Positions 54,116-63,735 of a DNA stretch of 64,000 nt are shown here, one piece after another (within the stretch, counting starts at the first letter, position 1; each line of letters opens with the position of its first letter). This DNA comes from Borreliella chilensis (lineage in GTDB: Bacteria > Spirochaetota > Spirochaetia > Borreliales > Borreliaceae), in assembly GCA_000808095.1 (NCBI GenBank), contig CP009910.1:434001-498000 (forward strand), in the 5' to 3' direction. The translations under genes were made by a program, and so were the position numbers. The notes beneath the pieces were generated by a model, which was not told where the DNA came from, ran no database searches, and worked only from the letters and a program-made list of their open reading frames with translations.

Positions 54116-54937
54116 ATGTCTTTGAGGATTTTAATTGCAGGTGAGGTTGTTGGTAAAGCTGGTATTGTTGCAATAAAATCTTTTTTACCGTCTTTTAAGA
54201 CTAGCAAAAAGATTGATTTTGTAATATCTGGAAATAATTTTACTACGGGTTTAAGAGGTCTTGGCAAGAAGCATGCCTTTTTATTGAGAAAATATGGAGT
54301 TGATGTTTTAACCTTAGGTGAAAATGCTTTTACAAGATCTGATTTAGCTGATACTCTTGATAAGTATAATTTTATTTTAAAGCCTTTAAATTGTCCTGTG
54401 AAATTAATAGGATATTCTTATTTTATTTATAATATTAGTGGTAAAAAATTGGCTGTTATGAGGATTGTAGGTCAAACGGGAACAACTAAGTATAAATTTA
54501 ATCACCCTTTTTATAGTTTTGATTATTTTTATGAAAAAATAAAAATGCAAACAAATAATATTATTGTTCTTTTTGATTCAAATACTACGGCTGAGGTTAA
54601 TGCTCTGTTTTTTTATCTAAAATCAAGAGTTAGTGCTTGCCTTGGAATTGGCAAAAGGGTTTTAACAGCTGATTTGAGAATTTTAGATAATACTGCTGTT
54701 ATAACTGATTTAGGGAGAGTTGGTAGTTTAGATAGTGTTGTAGGATATGCTCCTGATTTAGAGGTGGATAAATTTTTAAAAGGATTTTTAAATCAAAGAT
54801 TTAATGAAGCTTGGGAAGGTCTTGGATTTAATGGTGTTTTAATTGATATCGATGAAAATGGGCATTCTTTTTCTGTAGATACTGTTAGAGAATATATAGA
54901 TTATAAACCAAGCTTAAAGGATATGGATATTGTTTGA
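54116..54937 (+). CDS. YmdB-family protein with a degenerate active site
   Basis: A 273-residue protein of the YmdB (TIGR00282) phosphodiesterase family by overall pattern: RILIAGEVVGKAG (4-16), ISGNNFTTGLRGLGKKHAFLLRKYGVDVLTLGENAFTR (37-74), LKPLNCP near 88-94, TADLRILDNTAVITDLGRVG near 184-203. Compared with B. subtilis YmdB the ligands are altered: Asp8 is Glu10, Glu39 is Asn40, Asn67-His68 is Glu69-Asn70, His150 is Asn156, and the His175/His177 positions are Gly179/Arg181. It is therefore likely catalytically dead or changed. Ends the lspA operon. Confidence 0.82.
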   Translation: MSLRILIAGEVVGKAGIVAIKSFLPSFKTSKKIDFVISGNNFTTGLRGLGKKHAFLLRKYGVDVLTLGENAFTRSDLADTLDKYNFILKPLNCPVKLIGYSYFIYNISGKKLAVMRIVGQTGTTKYKFNHPFYSFDYFYEKIKMQTNNIIVLFDSNTTAEVNALFFYLKSRVSACLGIGKRVLTADLRILDNTAVITDLGRVGSLDSVVGYAPDLEVDKFLKGFLNQRFNEAWEGLGFNGVLIDIDENGHSFSVDTVREYIDYKPSLKDMDIV

Positions 54938-55026
54938 TATTTATTTTTTTAGATATTCTTTAAATCAAACTGAACTTATCTATGTGATTTAATTTTATTA
55001 GTTTTTATGTATAGGAAGGATGGGTT

Positions 55027-56310
55027 ATGCATAGTTATATTGTAGAAGGCGGTTTTAAGATAGGTGGTCAAATTACAGCTAGTGGTAATAAAAATTCAGC
55101 TTTACCTTGTATTTTAGCTGCGTTGCTTACTGATGAAGATGTTATTTTAGAAAATATTCCTAATATTAATGATGTAAAGGTTGTTTTAGACATTTTAAAT
55201 GATATGGGGGCAGATATTGTAAGAGAGGGTAATACTGTAAAAATAAAAGTTTTAAATATTGTAAAAACAGAAATAGATTCTGCTCTTACGGATTTAATTA
55301 GAGCTTCCATACTTTTATTGGGACCTGTTGTTTCTAGATTTGGGGAAATAGATATGGCGCTTCCGGGAGGAGATGTAATTGGTAAGAGGCGAATTGATAC
55401 TCATTTTTATGGTCTTTGTAAGCTGGGGGCTAAGTTAAGTAATAAAGATGGAAGAATTGTTTTAAAGGCTAAAAAGCTTATTGGAGCTGAAATGTTTTTA
55501 GATGAGGCTTCTGTTACAGCTACAGAAAATATTATTATGGCTTCAGTTCTTGCCGAAGGAAATACTGTTATTATGAATGCTGCTTGTGAACCACATGTTC
55601 AAGATTTATGCAATATGTTGAATTCAATGGGCGCTAATATTTGGGGAGTTGGTTCAAATGTTTTGGAAATAAAGGGAGTAAAAAAATTAAGCGGAACTAG
55701 ATTTAGAATAGGAGCCGATTTTATGCAAGTTGGCTCTTTGATTAGTCTTTCTGCATTAACAGGAGGAGAGTTGGAAATTAAAAAAGCAGATCCCCAGCAT
55801 TTTAGATTAATTAGACATATATATTCAAGACTTGGTATTAATTTTGAATATGATAAGGAAAATGTATATGTAAAAGGTAAGCAAGAATTAAAAGTAAAGC
55901 TAGATTTTGGCGGTCATATTCCAAAAATTGATGATGGTCCGTGGCCAGCTTTTCCAACAGACCTCATGAGTATTATTATAGTTACTGCAACTCAGGTAGA
56001 AGGTACAGTTCTTATTTTTGAGAAAATGTTTGAATCCAGAATGTTTTTTGTTGATAAGTTAATAAAGATGGGGGCTCAAATTGTGCTTTGTGATCCACAT
56101 CGTGCGGTAGTCACGGGCAAATCTCCACTTAAAGGTAATGTTTTGTCTTCTCCTGATGTAAGGGCAGGAATGTCTCTTCTTATCGCTGCTTTTGTTGCTG
56201 AAGGTCTTAGTGAGATTCAAAATGTATATCAAATTGAAAGAGGTTATGAAGATGTAGTTAACAAATTAATTAATTTGGGAGCAAAAATTAAGAGAGTTAA
56301 AAGCCAATAG
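55027..56310 (+). CDS. murA: UDP-N-acetylglucosamine 1-carboxyvinyltransferase (MurA)
   Basis: A 427-residue enzyme that adds enolpyruvate to UDP-GlcNAc, the first committed step of peptidoglycan. SGNKNSALPCILAALL (19-34), RASILLLGPVVSRFGE near 92-107, and LPGGDVIGKRRIDTHFYGL near 112-130. The catalytic Cys of most MurA (LPGGCxIG) is Asp116, which gives natural fosfomycin resistance. DGPWPAFPTDLMS near 305-317 is intact. AGGAAGG precedes the ATG. Confidence 0.95.
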   Translation: MHSYIVEGGFKIGGQITASGNKNSALPCILAALLTDEDVILENIPNINDVKVVLDILNDMGADIVREGNTVKIKVLNIVKTEIDSALTDLIRASILLLGPVVSRFGEIDMALPGGDVIGKRRIDTHFYGLCKLGAKLSNKDGRIVLKAKKLIGAEMFLDEASVTATENIIMASVLAEGNTVIMNAACEPHVQDLCNMLNSMGANIWGVGSNVLEIKGVKKLSGTRFRIGADFMQVGSLISLSALTGGELEIKKADPQHFRLIRHIYSRLGINFEYDKENVYVKGKQELKVKLDFGGHIPKIDDGPWPAFPTDLMSIIIVTATQVEGTVLIFEKMFESRMFFVDKLIKMGAQIVLCDPHRAVVTGKSPLKGNVLSSPDVRAGMSLLIAAFVAEGLSEIQNVYQIERGYEDVVNKLINLGAKIKRVKSQ

Positions 56311-56908
56311 CTTAATATAGGTTTTGGTATATTATTATATTTGATTTATGGAAAATGTTTTTAAAGGCTGATAAATATGAAATATTAAGAGATTGCGTTC
56401 TAAATGAAAATGTATTAAATCAATGTTTATTGTTGGATTTTGTTTTAGTTTATAGTTGAAAGACCTTGATATAAGGCATAAACAATATCAAAAATTATTG
56501 AATAAACTTTTTAAAAGTATTTCCAGTTTTGAATTTTTGCATTTATAATATTAATTATTATTTTAAATAAGTGTTTATTGATGTGTTTAATTCGTGAGAG
56601 TGGTTTTAGGTTTATTATTACCTACATATTGGTAAATTATTATCAATATTATTAGTTTTATATTATTGCCTGTTTTAATTTTACTGCTTTTGGTTATGAT
56701 TTTTAAATGTGTTAGAATTAATAAATTTTATTATTATCTTGACTATTATAATGCATAAGATATTAGCTGCTAATTATTTTGACATTATATTTGAATATTG
56801 TATTATTTTTAGTTTTTAAAATTAAAAAATTAAATACTTTTTTATTGTTGATAATTAGATTTGATTTTAAATTTTATAAAAAAATATTTTAAATAAGGAT
56901 AAAATTTT
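56311..56908. other. Gene-free AT-rich gap between murA and the MATE gene
   Basis: About 0.6 kb with no convincing open frame on either strand. AAGGA precedes the MATE start. No tRNA, strong hairpin or terminator was recognised. Confidence 0.6.
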
Positions 56909-58273
56909 ATGTCTGCGAATAAGAGTAAGGCTAGAGAATTAATATTAAATGGCAATTTGTATAAGGTTCTATTTTTAATAAGTTTTCCTATTGTTATAAC
57001 CAATATTATTCAAGCTTTTTATGATCTTACTGATATGTTTTATGTCGGTAAGCTTGGGGCTATGCCCTTGTCAGCGCTTTCACTTGCTGGTCCTGTTAAT
57101 TTTTTTATTATGGCTATTGCTATGGGTATGGCTACAGGAAGCATTTCTTTAATTTCAAAATGTATAGGAGAGGGAAATTTTTCTCGTTTTTCAAGGTATG
57201 CAGGACAACTTATTGTTTTAAATTTTGTTTTATCCTTATTTGTTACTATTTGTGCTCTTTTTTTTATAGAGCATCTTTTAGATTTATTGGGTGTAAAAGG
57301 TGAGCTTAAAGAGCTTTCAAGAACTTATTTTTATGTAACAATTTTTGGAATACCTATTATGTTTTTAAGCATTTCAATTACATATATTTTAAATGCTCAA
57401 GGAGAAACTACCCTTTCGATGGTAATAGTTTTATTTGCTAATATTGTTAATTTTATTCTTGATCCAATTTTAATATTTAGTTTTAATATGGGCATTACTG
57501 GGGCTGCTTGGGCTACTTTATTTTCAAAATTGCTAACTGTTTCTTTATATTTATTATTGACTTATGGATTAAATCGTGGATTGAAAATTTATCCTAAAGA
57601 CTTAGTGCTAGATTTAAGGGCTATTAAAGAAATTTTTAATCTGGGATTACCTTCAACTTTTGGGCAAATAATGGTTTCATTGTCATTTTTTATTTTCAAT
57701 TATATAGTTATTGAGATTAGTCCTAAATTTTTAGCGGCTTATGGTCTTACAAATACCATTATCTCTTTTTTATTTCTTCCTGCTATGGGGATTGGTACTG
57801 GGATTATTTCAATTGTTGGTCAAAATCTTGGTGCTAAGAAAATTAATAGGGTGGGAGAAGTTTTGAAAAAAGGGTTTTTTATTTCTTTAATAATTTTATT
57901 AATAATAAATTCGATTGTTATTTTTAATAAACAGTTTATATTAGGTTTGTTCACAAATGATTTAGAAGTTTTAAATTATGCTAATAATTATTTATTGTTA
58001 ACAACTATTGGTACTTTTGGATATGGCTTACAACAAGTATTTTTTGGAGGACTTATTGGATCTGGTCGAACAAAAATTGCAATGATTATTATTTTTATTA
58101 GGTTGTGGCTTATTCGTTTGCCGGTAGTTTTTATTTTTCAATATTTTGGCATAATTGAAAATTCTTTAGGTTATGCTTTTATAATTTCAAATTATTTAGC
58201 AATTATAATTTTAGTTGCTTTTACTTGTACTCGTTATTGGGCTAAGCCCATTTTAATTAAAAAATACAAATAG
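56909..58273 (+). CDS. MATE-family efflux transporter
   Basis: A 454-residue transporter with 12 membrane segments in two MATE repeats, exporting cationic drugs or metabolites in exchange for Na+ or H+. Seen: LISFPIVITNIIQAFYDLTDMFYVGKLG (22-49), MAIAMGMATGSISLISKCIGEGNFSRFSR near 70-98, the second repeat LGLPSTFGQIMVSLSFFIFNYIVIE near 245-270 and GIGTGIISIVGQNLGAKKINR near 293-313. GGATAAAATTTT precedes the ATG. The substrate is unknown. Confidence 0.92.
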   Translation: MSANKSKARELILNGNLYKVLFLISFPIVITNIIQAFYDLTDMFYVGKLGAMPLSALSLAGPVNFFIMAIAMGMATGSISLISKCIGEGNFSRFSRYAGQLIVLNFVLSLFVTICALFFIEHLLDLLGVKGELKELSRTYFYVTIFGIPIMFLSISITYILNAQGETTLSMVIVLFANIVNFILDPILIFSFNMGITGAAWATLFSKLLTVSLYLLLTYGLNRGLKIYPKDLVLDLRAIKEIFNLGLPSTFGQIMVSLSFFIFNYIVIEISPKFLAAYGLTNTIISFLFLPAMGIGTGIISIVGQNLGAKKINRVGEVLKKGFFISLIILLIINSIVIFNKQFILGLFTNDLEVLNYANNYLLLTTIGTFGYGLQQVFFGGLIGSGRTKIAMIIIFIRLWLIRLPVVFIFQYFGIIENSLGYAFIISNYLAIIILVAFTCTRYWAKPILIKKYK

Positions 58274-58292
58274 TAATTAAGATTTATTTTTA

Positions 58293-58682
58293 TTATTGTT
58301 TTTCAAAAATATATAATATATTTTTCCTTTTGGAATTTATTTTAGTTTTCAAATGAAAAGTTTTTGTCTCAAGTCCGTTAAGTTTTTCTCTAATCAATTC
58401 ACCTGTTTTGCTGCCTTCTTTGAAAATTGCTAATGAATTTGCATTTATTTGTTCTCTGCTTTTGTTTCTAAGGGTAATTATTAGATTGTTTTTACTGTCG
58501 GATTTGTAGTTTACTATTTCTACTTTTTTATTAGTTTTTATAACACTAATAAGATAAGTAATTTCTTGTGCATGTTCTTTTGATTTTATTGCGGTTGTTT
58601 TCATGCAAGACATAAAAGCAATTAAAATATTAGGAATAGTAAGCATTGTTAGTAACTTAAGTTTAACTTTTTGAGTTTTCAT
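58293..58682 (-). CDS. Small putative lipoprotein
   Basis: A 129-residue protein. The N-terminus KVKLKLLTMLTIPNILIAFMSC ends in a loose lipobox with Cys26, so it may be a lipoprotein. The mature part carries VNYKSDSKNNLIITLRNKSREQINANS, with no family recognised. Convergent with the MATE gene, 19 bp apart. Confidence 0.58.
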   Translation of the reverse strand: MKTQKVKLKLLTMLTIPNILIAFMSCMKTTAIKSKEHAQEITYLISVIKTNKKVEIVNYKSDSKNNLIITLRNKSREQINANSLAIFKEGSKTGELIREKLNGLETKTFHLKTKINSKRKNILYIFEKQ

Positions 58683-58849
58683 TATTTTTATTATATTTTT
58701 TTTATTGGTCTAGTGTTAATCTTTTTGATAATATAAAAATTGCTTGTTGTTGTTTTGAATTTTATACTTTTATTTAATTGATAGAAAATAAATGTTAATT
58801 TTAATACTTTTATATGCTTTATTAATTAAACTTTAGAAGTACAAATATA

Positions 58850-58878
58850 TTGACTATATTTTATAAAATGTGTACACT
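58850..58878 (+). promoter_or_regulatory. Promoter of tuf and the S10 operon
   Basis: TTGACT (58850-58855), 17 bases, TACACT (58873-58878). Predicted start near 58885, giving about a 170-base leader before tuf. Confidence 0.6.
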
Positions 58879-58896
58879 TTTAAAGCTATTAAAATT

Positions 58897-58933
58897 TTTT
58901 AGAAAAACACGCAGTGCGGGTCAATTTCTAAAA
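58897..58933 (+). promoter_or_regulatory. Leader hairpin before tuf
   Basis: TTTTAGAAA (58897-58905) and TTTCTAAAA (58925-58933) pair perfectly around a 19-base loop containing ACGCAGTGCGGGTC, the most G+C-rich spot in the leader. Lies about 12 bases after the predicted transcription start. Confidence 0.5.
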
Positions 58934-59052
58934 GTTTATTTTTTAATTATTTGTAGCTATTTTGTTATTTTTATAATTACGATTTGTTAAAAATTTTTAA
59001 AAGAGATTAAATATAAGTAGCTATTTGGGATATGAAATTTAGGAGGTTAGTC

Positions 59053-60237
59053 ATGGCAAAAGAAGTTTTTCAAAGAACAAAGCCGCACATGAATGTTGGA
59101 ACAATAGGCCACGTTGATCATGGTAAGACAACATTAACAGCGGCTATTAGTATTTATTGTTCAAAATTAAATAAAGATGCAAAAGCATTAAAGTACGAAG
59201 ATATTGATAATGCACCTGAGGAGAAGGCGAGAGGAATAACAATTAATGCTAGGCATATTGAGTACGAAACTGCCAATAGGCACTATGCCCATGTTGATTG
59301 TCCAGGTCATGCTGATTATATAAAAAATATGATTACGGGGGCAGCTCAAATGGATGCAGCAATACTTTTGGTTGCTGCTGATAGTGGTGCTGAACCTCAA
59401 ACAAAAGAGCATTTACTTCTTGCTCAAAGAATGGGGATAAAGAAAATAATAGTTTTTTTAAATAAATTAGATTTAGCAGATCCTGAGCTTGTTGAGCTTG
59501 TTGAAGTTGAGGTTTTAGAGTTGGTTGAAAAATATGGATTTTCAGCTAATACCCCAATAATCAAGGGTTCAGCTTTTGGGGCTATGTCAAATCCAGAAGA
59601 TCCTGAGGCTACAAAATGTGTTAAAGAACTGCTTGAATCTATGGACAATTATTTTGATCTTCCAGAAAGAGATATTGACAAGCCATTTTTGCTTGCTGTT
59701 GAAGATGTATTTTCTATTTCAGGAAGAGGTACTGTTGCTACTGGGCGTATTGAAAGAGGTGTTATTAAGGTTGGGCAAGAAGTTGAAATAGTTGGTATTA
59801 AGGAAACTAGAAAAACCACTGTTACTGGTGTAGAAATGTTTCAGAAAATTCTTGAGCAAGGTCAAGCAGGAGATAATGTTGGGCTACTTCTAAGAGGAGT
59901 TGATAAAAAAGACATTGAGAGAGGGCAAGTTTTGTCGGCTCCAGGTACAATTACTCCACATAAAAAGTTTAAAGCTTCAATTTATTGTTTGACCAAAGAA
60001 GAAGGTGGTAGGCACAAGCCATTTTTTCCAGGTTATAGACCACAATTCTTTTTCAGAACAACCGATGTTACAGGAGTTGTTGCTTTAGAAGGGAAAGAAA
60101 TGGTTATGCCTGGTGACAATGTTGATATTGTTGTTGAGTTAATCTCTTCAATAGCTATGGATAAGAATGTAGAATTTGCTGTTCGAGAAGGTGGTAGAAC
60201 TGTTGCTTCAGGAAGAATTCTTGAAATATTGGAATAG
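59053..60237 (+). CDS. tuf: Elongation factor Tu
   Basis: A 394-residue GTPase that delivers aminoacyl-tRNA to the ribosome. Start at the ATG after AGGAGG ([12 protein letters not shown]). P-loop [11 protein letters not shown] at about 18-28, switch [14 protein letters not shown] near 56-68, [22 protein letters not shown] near 80-101, NKLD near 136-139, and SAFGA near 174-178. Heads the S10 operon with a 50-base gap before rpsJ. A 7-residue longer frame is less likely. Confidence 0.98.
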   Translation: MAKEVFQRTKPHMNVGTIGHVDHGKTTLTAAISIYCSKLNKDAKALKYEDIDNAPEEKARGITINARHIEYETANRHYAHVDCPGHADYIKNMITGAAQMDAAILLVAADSGAEPQTKEHLLLAQRMGIKKIIVFLNKLDLADPELVELVEVEVLELVEKYGFSANTPIIKGSAFGAMSNPEDPEATKCVKELLESMDNYFDLPERDIDKPFLLAVEDVFSISGRGTVATGRIERGVIKVGQEVEIVGIKETRKTTVTGVEMFQKILEQGQAGDNVGLLLRGVDKKDIERGQVLSAPGTITPHKKFKASIYCLTKEEGGRHKPFFPGYRPQFFFRTTDVTGVVALEGKEMVMPGDNVDIVVELISSIAMDKNVEFAVREGGRTVASGRILEILE

Positions 60238-60287
60238 TTCGAGACTTTAGGGATATATTTAATATTTCTAAAGTTTAGGAGAATAAA

Positions 60288-60599
60288 TTGATTGCTAAAG
60301 ATAAGATACGCGTAAGATTATTTAGTTTTGATGTTAAAATATTAGATCAGAGTGCCGAATCTATTGTTAAAGCTGTTCAGAAGGCTAAGGCTCAGATTAA
60401 GGGTCCAATTCCTTTGCCGACAAAAATAAAAAAATATACTGTTTTACGTTCTCCTCATGTCAATAAAAAGTCAAGGGAGCAATTTGAGATGAGAACTCAT
60501 AAAAGGCTTATTGATATTTTAGAACCCACTTCTGCTTTAATGGATTCTTTAATGAAATTAGAACTTCCAGCAGGTGTTGAGGTAGATATTAAACAGTAA
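60288..60599 (+). CDS. rpsJ: 30S ribosomal protein S10
   Basis: A 103-residue S10 starting with TTG, AGGAG 6 bases upstream. [20 protein letters not shown] (8-27), [39 protein letters not shown] near 39-77 are the family pattern. S10 also takes part in transcription antitermination with NusB. First gene of the ribosomal cluster. Confidence 0.97.
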
Positions 60600-60643
60600 A
60601 TTATATTTTAAGTATGTGAAGTATATGAATTTGAGGTGTTTTA

Positions 60644-61264
60644 ATGTTGGGATTGATTGGAAAAAAAGTTGGCATGACTCAGATATTTCAAAAAAATGGT
60701 GTTGTGGTTCCTGTTACTGTTATAGAGTTTCAGCCCAATTATATTATAGGGAAAAAAACAGTTGATAGAGATGGTTACAGTGCTCTTATAGCGGGTTCTG
60801 TTGATCTTAAGGGCTCTAAAGTTTCAAAGCCTATAAGAGGTCAATATAAAAGCTTAAAAAATATTGAGCCTAAAAAATATGTAATAGAGTTTAAGGGGCT
60901 TGAAGGGTATGATGCTGGTGATGAAATTAAGATTGATGTTTTTAAGTCAGTTAAGTATGTGGATGTTACAGGAACTACTAAGGGCAAAGGTTTTCAGGGA
61001 GCTATGAAAAGGCATAATTTTAGTGGTGGGCCATCTTCTCATGGATCAAAATTTCATAGACATCTTGGTGGAACAGGACAAGCTACTACTCCTGCAAGGA
61101 CGTTCAAAGGGACCAAAATGGCTGGTAGAATGGGTGGAAATCAACAAACTATTCAAAATCTTGAAGTTGTTTTAATTGATGAAGAAAAGAGAGCTATCCT
61201 GGTAAAAGGGGCTGTGCCCGGGGCTAAGGGTTCTTTTGTTGTTGTTAAGAAATCTAAAAAGTAG
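60644..61264 (+). CDS. rplC: 50S ribosomal protein L3
   Basis: A 206-residue L3 that nucleates 50S assembly. GLIGKKVGMTQIFQKNG (3-19), VTGTTKGKGFQGAMKRHNFSGGPSSHGSKFHR near 108-139 are signatures. The site of the usual Gln methylation region GQ is present. 44 bases after rpsJ. Confidence 0.97.
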   Translation: MLGLIGKKVGMTQIFQKNGVVVPVTVIEFQPNYIIGKKTVDRDGYSALIAGSVDLKGSKVSKPIRGQYKSLKNIEPKKYVIEFKGLEGYDAGDEIKIDVFKSVKYVDVTGTTKGKGFQGAMKRHNFSGGPSSHGSKFHRHLGGTGQATTPARTFKGTKMAGRMGGNQQTIQNLEVVLIDEEKRAILVKGAVPGAKGSFVVVKKSKK

Positions 61265-61273
61265 GTATTTAGT

Positions 61274-61915
61274 ATGGAAAGGAAAGTTTTTTCTAAAGAT
61301 GGAAAAGAGATTAGAACTATAAATTTGGATGATAGGGTTTTTAATATAGAAATTAGTCATGGATCTATTTATAATGCTATAAAAAACGAGCTGTCTAATC
61401 TTAGGGTTGGTACATCTTCAACTAAAACCAGATCAGAGGTTAAAGGTAGTTCAAAAAAACCTTGGAAGCAAAAAGGAACCGGTAGAGCTAGAGTGGGTAC
61501 AAAGCGAAACCCAGTTTGGATTGGTGGGGGGATAGCATTAGGACCAAAGCCCAGAGATTATAGCTACAGATTGCCTAAAAAAGTGAAAAGACTTGCATTC
61601 AAGTCTGTTTTAAGCTTGCGTGCTGCTGATGAAAATAATTTCAAAGTTATTGAGAATTTTAATATTGAATCGGGAAAGACAAAAGATCTTGCTTTAATAA
61701 TAAAAAATTTTGCAAGTGTTAGTGGCAAGGTAGTTGTTATTTTGGGCAGTGATGATCAGATGATCAAAAGGGCTGGTAAAAATATAAGAGATCTAAAGAT
61801 CTTGTCTTTTGATAAACTTAGGGTTGTTGATTTGTTTTATGCTAAAAATTTAATAGCTCTAGAATCTGCTGTTAACAAGCTTAATGAGTTTTACATTAAA
61901 GAAAAGAGATGTTGA
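61274..61915 (+). CDS. rplD: 50S ribosomal protein L4
   Basis: A 213-residue L4. The extended tunnel loop SSKKPWKQKGTGRARVGTKRNPVWIGGG near 59-86 and the FGPKPRDYSYRLPKK-like GPKPRDYSYRLPKKVKRLA near 91-109. In E. coli L4 represses this operon; a leader site for that is not obvious here. Ends with TGA 8 bases before rplW. Confidence 0.97.
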   Translation: MERKVFSKDGKEIRTINLDDRVFNIEISHGSIYNAIKNELSNLRVGTSSTKTRSEVKGSSKKPWKQKGTGRARVGTKRNPVWIGGGIALGPKPRDYSYRLPKKVKRLAFKSVLSLRAADENNFKVIENFNIESGKTKDLALIIKNFASVSGKVVVILGSDDQMIKRAGKNIRDLKILSFDKLRVVDLFYAKNLIALESAVNKLNEFYIKEKRC

Positions 61916-61923
61916 GGATAAGT

Positions 61924-62220
61924 ATGAAAGCTTATGATATAATAATTTCACCTATGCTTACTGAAAAAACCAATACTCAAAGAGAAGGTATCAATGTGTA
62001 TGTTTTTAAGGTAAGCAAGAGAGCAAATAAAAAAGAAGTTGGTGCAGCAATAAAAGAGCTTTTCGATGTTACTCCAGTATCGTGTAATTTGCTTAATATT
62101 AAAAGTAAAGCCAAGGTTGTGGTGTCTCGAAGAGGGTATCCTATAGGGAAGGGAAAAACTTCTTCGTGGAAGAAGGCATATGTTTATCTTAAAAAAGAAG
62201 ATAAAATAGATATTTTTTAG
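61924..62220 (+). CDS. rplW: 50S ribosomal protein L23
   Basis: A 98-residue L23, at the tunnel exit where SRP and trigger factor dock. MKAYDIIISPMLTEKTN (1-17), VYVFKVSKRANKKEVGAAIKELFDVTPVSCNLLNIK near 24-59. The ATG at 61924 follows GAGGATAAGT. An earlier frame overlapping rplD is not needed. Confidence 0.95.
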   Translation: MKAYDIIISPMLTEKTNTQREGINVYVFKVSKRANKKEVGAAIKELFDVTPVSCNLLNIKSKAKVVVSRRGYPIGKGKTSSWKKAYVYLKKEDKIDIF

Positions 62221-62241
62221 TGGTTTTGGAGAAAAATAAAT

Positions 62242-63075
62242 ATGGGTATTAAGACTTATAAGCCTAAAACTTCTTCTTTGCGTTATAAGACGACTTTATC
62301 TTTTGATGATTTGAGCAAGGGTAATGATCCTTTGAAGTCTTTAACAAAAGGTAAAAAGTTTAAAGCAGGAAGAGATTCTTCTGGTAGGATTAGTGTTAGA
62401 AGAAGAGGCGGTGGGCATAAGAGAAAGTATAGATTGATTGATTTTAATCGAAGAGATAAGTTTAGCATTCCTGCTCGTGTGGCTTCTATTGAATATGATC
62501 CTAATAGAAGTGCTAATATAGCCCTGCTTGTCTATAAAGATGGAGACAAGAGATATATTATTTCTCCTAAAGGCATTAAAGTTGGGGATGTTTTGGAAAG
62601 TGGTCCGAACGCCCCAATTAAAATTGGGAATGCTTTGCCTCTTGAAAATATTCCTATTGGAAGAACTGTTCATAATATTGAGCTTAATGTAGGCAAGGGT
62701 GGTCAGCTTGTAAGAAGTGCAGGGGGGTATGCTATGATACTTGCTTCTGAAGGTAATTATGTTACCGTAAAGTTGTCATCTGGTGAGATGAGGTTGATTT
62801 TTAAAAAATGCATTGCAACAATTGGTGAAATTGGCAACGAAGATTATGTCAATGTTTCCATAGGTAAAGCTGGTAAAAGCAGATGGCTTGGTAAAAGACC
62901 TAAGGTTAGGGGTGTTGCTATGAATCCTGTTGACCATCCACATGGTGGTGGTGAGGGGAAAACTTCCGGGGGTCGCCATCCCGTGTCTCCTTGGGGACAA
63001 CCTACTAAAGGTTATAAGACTCGCAAGAAGAAAAGGTATTCAGATAAATTTATTATTAAAAGAAGAAATAAGTAG
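62242..63075 (+). CDS. rplB: 50S ribosomal protein L2
   Basis: A 277-residue L2, needed for peptidyl transfer. [21 protein letters not shown] near 48-68, GSKGGQL-like [19 protein letters not shown] near 150-168, and the catalytic-site loop [26 protein letters not shown] near 227-252 with the conserved His. Normal length. Confidence 0.98.
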   Translation: MGIKTYKPKTSSLRYKTTLSFDDLSKGNDPLKSLTKGKKFKAGRDSSGRISVRRRGGGHKRKYRLIDFNRRDKFSIPARVASIEYDPNRSANIALLVYKDGDKRYIISPKGIKVGDVLESGPNAPIKIGNALPLENIPIGRTVHNIELNVGKGGQLVRSAGGYAMILASEGNYVTVKLSSGEMRLIFKKCIATIGEIGNEDYVNVSIGKAGKSRWLGKRPKVRGVAMNPVDHPHGGGEGKTSGGRHPVSPWGQPTKGYKTRKKKRYSDKFIIKRRNK

Positions 63076-63084
63076 GAGAGTATA

Positions 63085-63363
63085 GTGGCAAGATCTATTA
63101 AAAAAGGACCTTTTATAGAAAAAAGTCTTTATCAAAAAGTTTTATCATCTTCTGGAAGTGAGAAGAGGGTTGTTATTAAGACTTACTCTAGAGCCTCAAC
63201 AATAATTCCTGAGATGGTGAGTCTTACTATATCTGTTTACAATGGTAAGGCTTTTATACCTATTTATATTACTGAAGATCTTGTGGGGCATAAGCTTGGC
63301 GAGTTTTCACCTACAAGGATTTTTAGAGGACATGCCAAGTCAGATAAAAAGGGAAGGAAGTAA
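63085..63363 (+). CDS. rpsS: 30S ribosomal protein S19
   Basis: A 92-residue S19 starting with GTG, AGGAG 6 bases upstream. ARSIKKGPFIEKSLYQKV (2-19), IPEMVSLTISVYNGKAFIPIYIT near 41-63, and LGEFSPTRIFRGHAKSDKK near 71-89 match the family. Binds the 16S 3' major domain with S13. Confidence 0.97.
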   Translation: MARSIKKGPFIEKSLYQKVLSSSGSEKRVVIKTYSRASTIIPEMVSLTISVYNGKAFIPIYITEDLVGHKLGEFSPTRIFRGHAKSDKKGRK

Positions 63364-63369
63364 GTATCT

Positions 63370-63732
63370 ATGTTGATAAATAGAAGATATACAGCAAAGG
63401 GCAAAAATTTACCCTCTTCTCCAAAAAAAGTTAGGCCAATAGCTGACAATATACGGGGAGAGTCTTATGTTAAAGCTATTGCAGTGCTTTGTTCTATGCC
63501 TAATAAAGGAGCTAAGCTTTTAGAAAAGGTTGTTAAGTCAGCAGCATCAAATGCTATGTATCATAATAAAAATCTTTCCGAAGACATGATATTTGTTAAA
63601 GCAGTTATGGTTGATGATGGACGTCGTCGTAAAAAGATTTGGCCTAGGGCTAGAGGTAGAGCAGATAGGCTTATTAATAGGAATTGTCATATTTTTGTTG
63701 AAGTTGATGAAAAAAAAGATATTAAAGGATAA
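63370..63732 (+). CDS. rplV: 50S ribosomal protein L22
   Basis: A 120-residue L22, which lines the exit tunnel. SSPKKVRPIADNIRGESYVKAI near 16-37, LEKVVKSAASNAMYHNKNLSEDMIFVKAVMVDDGRRRKKIWPRARGRADRLINRNCHIFVEV near 51-112, including the tunnel hairpin. 6 bases after rpsS. Confidence 0.97.
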   Translation: MLINRRYTAKGKNLPSSPKKVRPIADNIRGESYVKAIAVLCSMPNKGAKLLEKVVKSAASNAMYHNKNLSEDMIFVKAVMVDDGRRRKKIWPRARGRADRLINRNCHIFVEVDEKKDIKG

Positions 63733-63735
63733 AGT

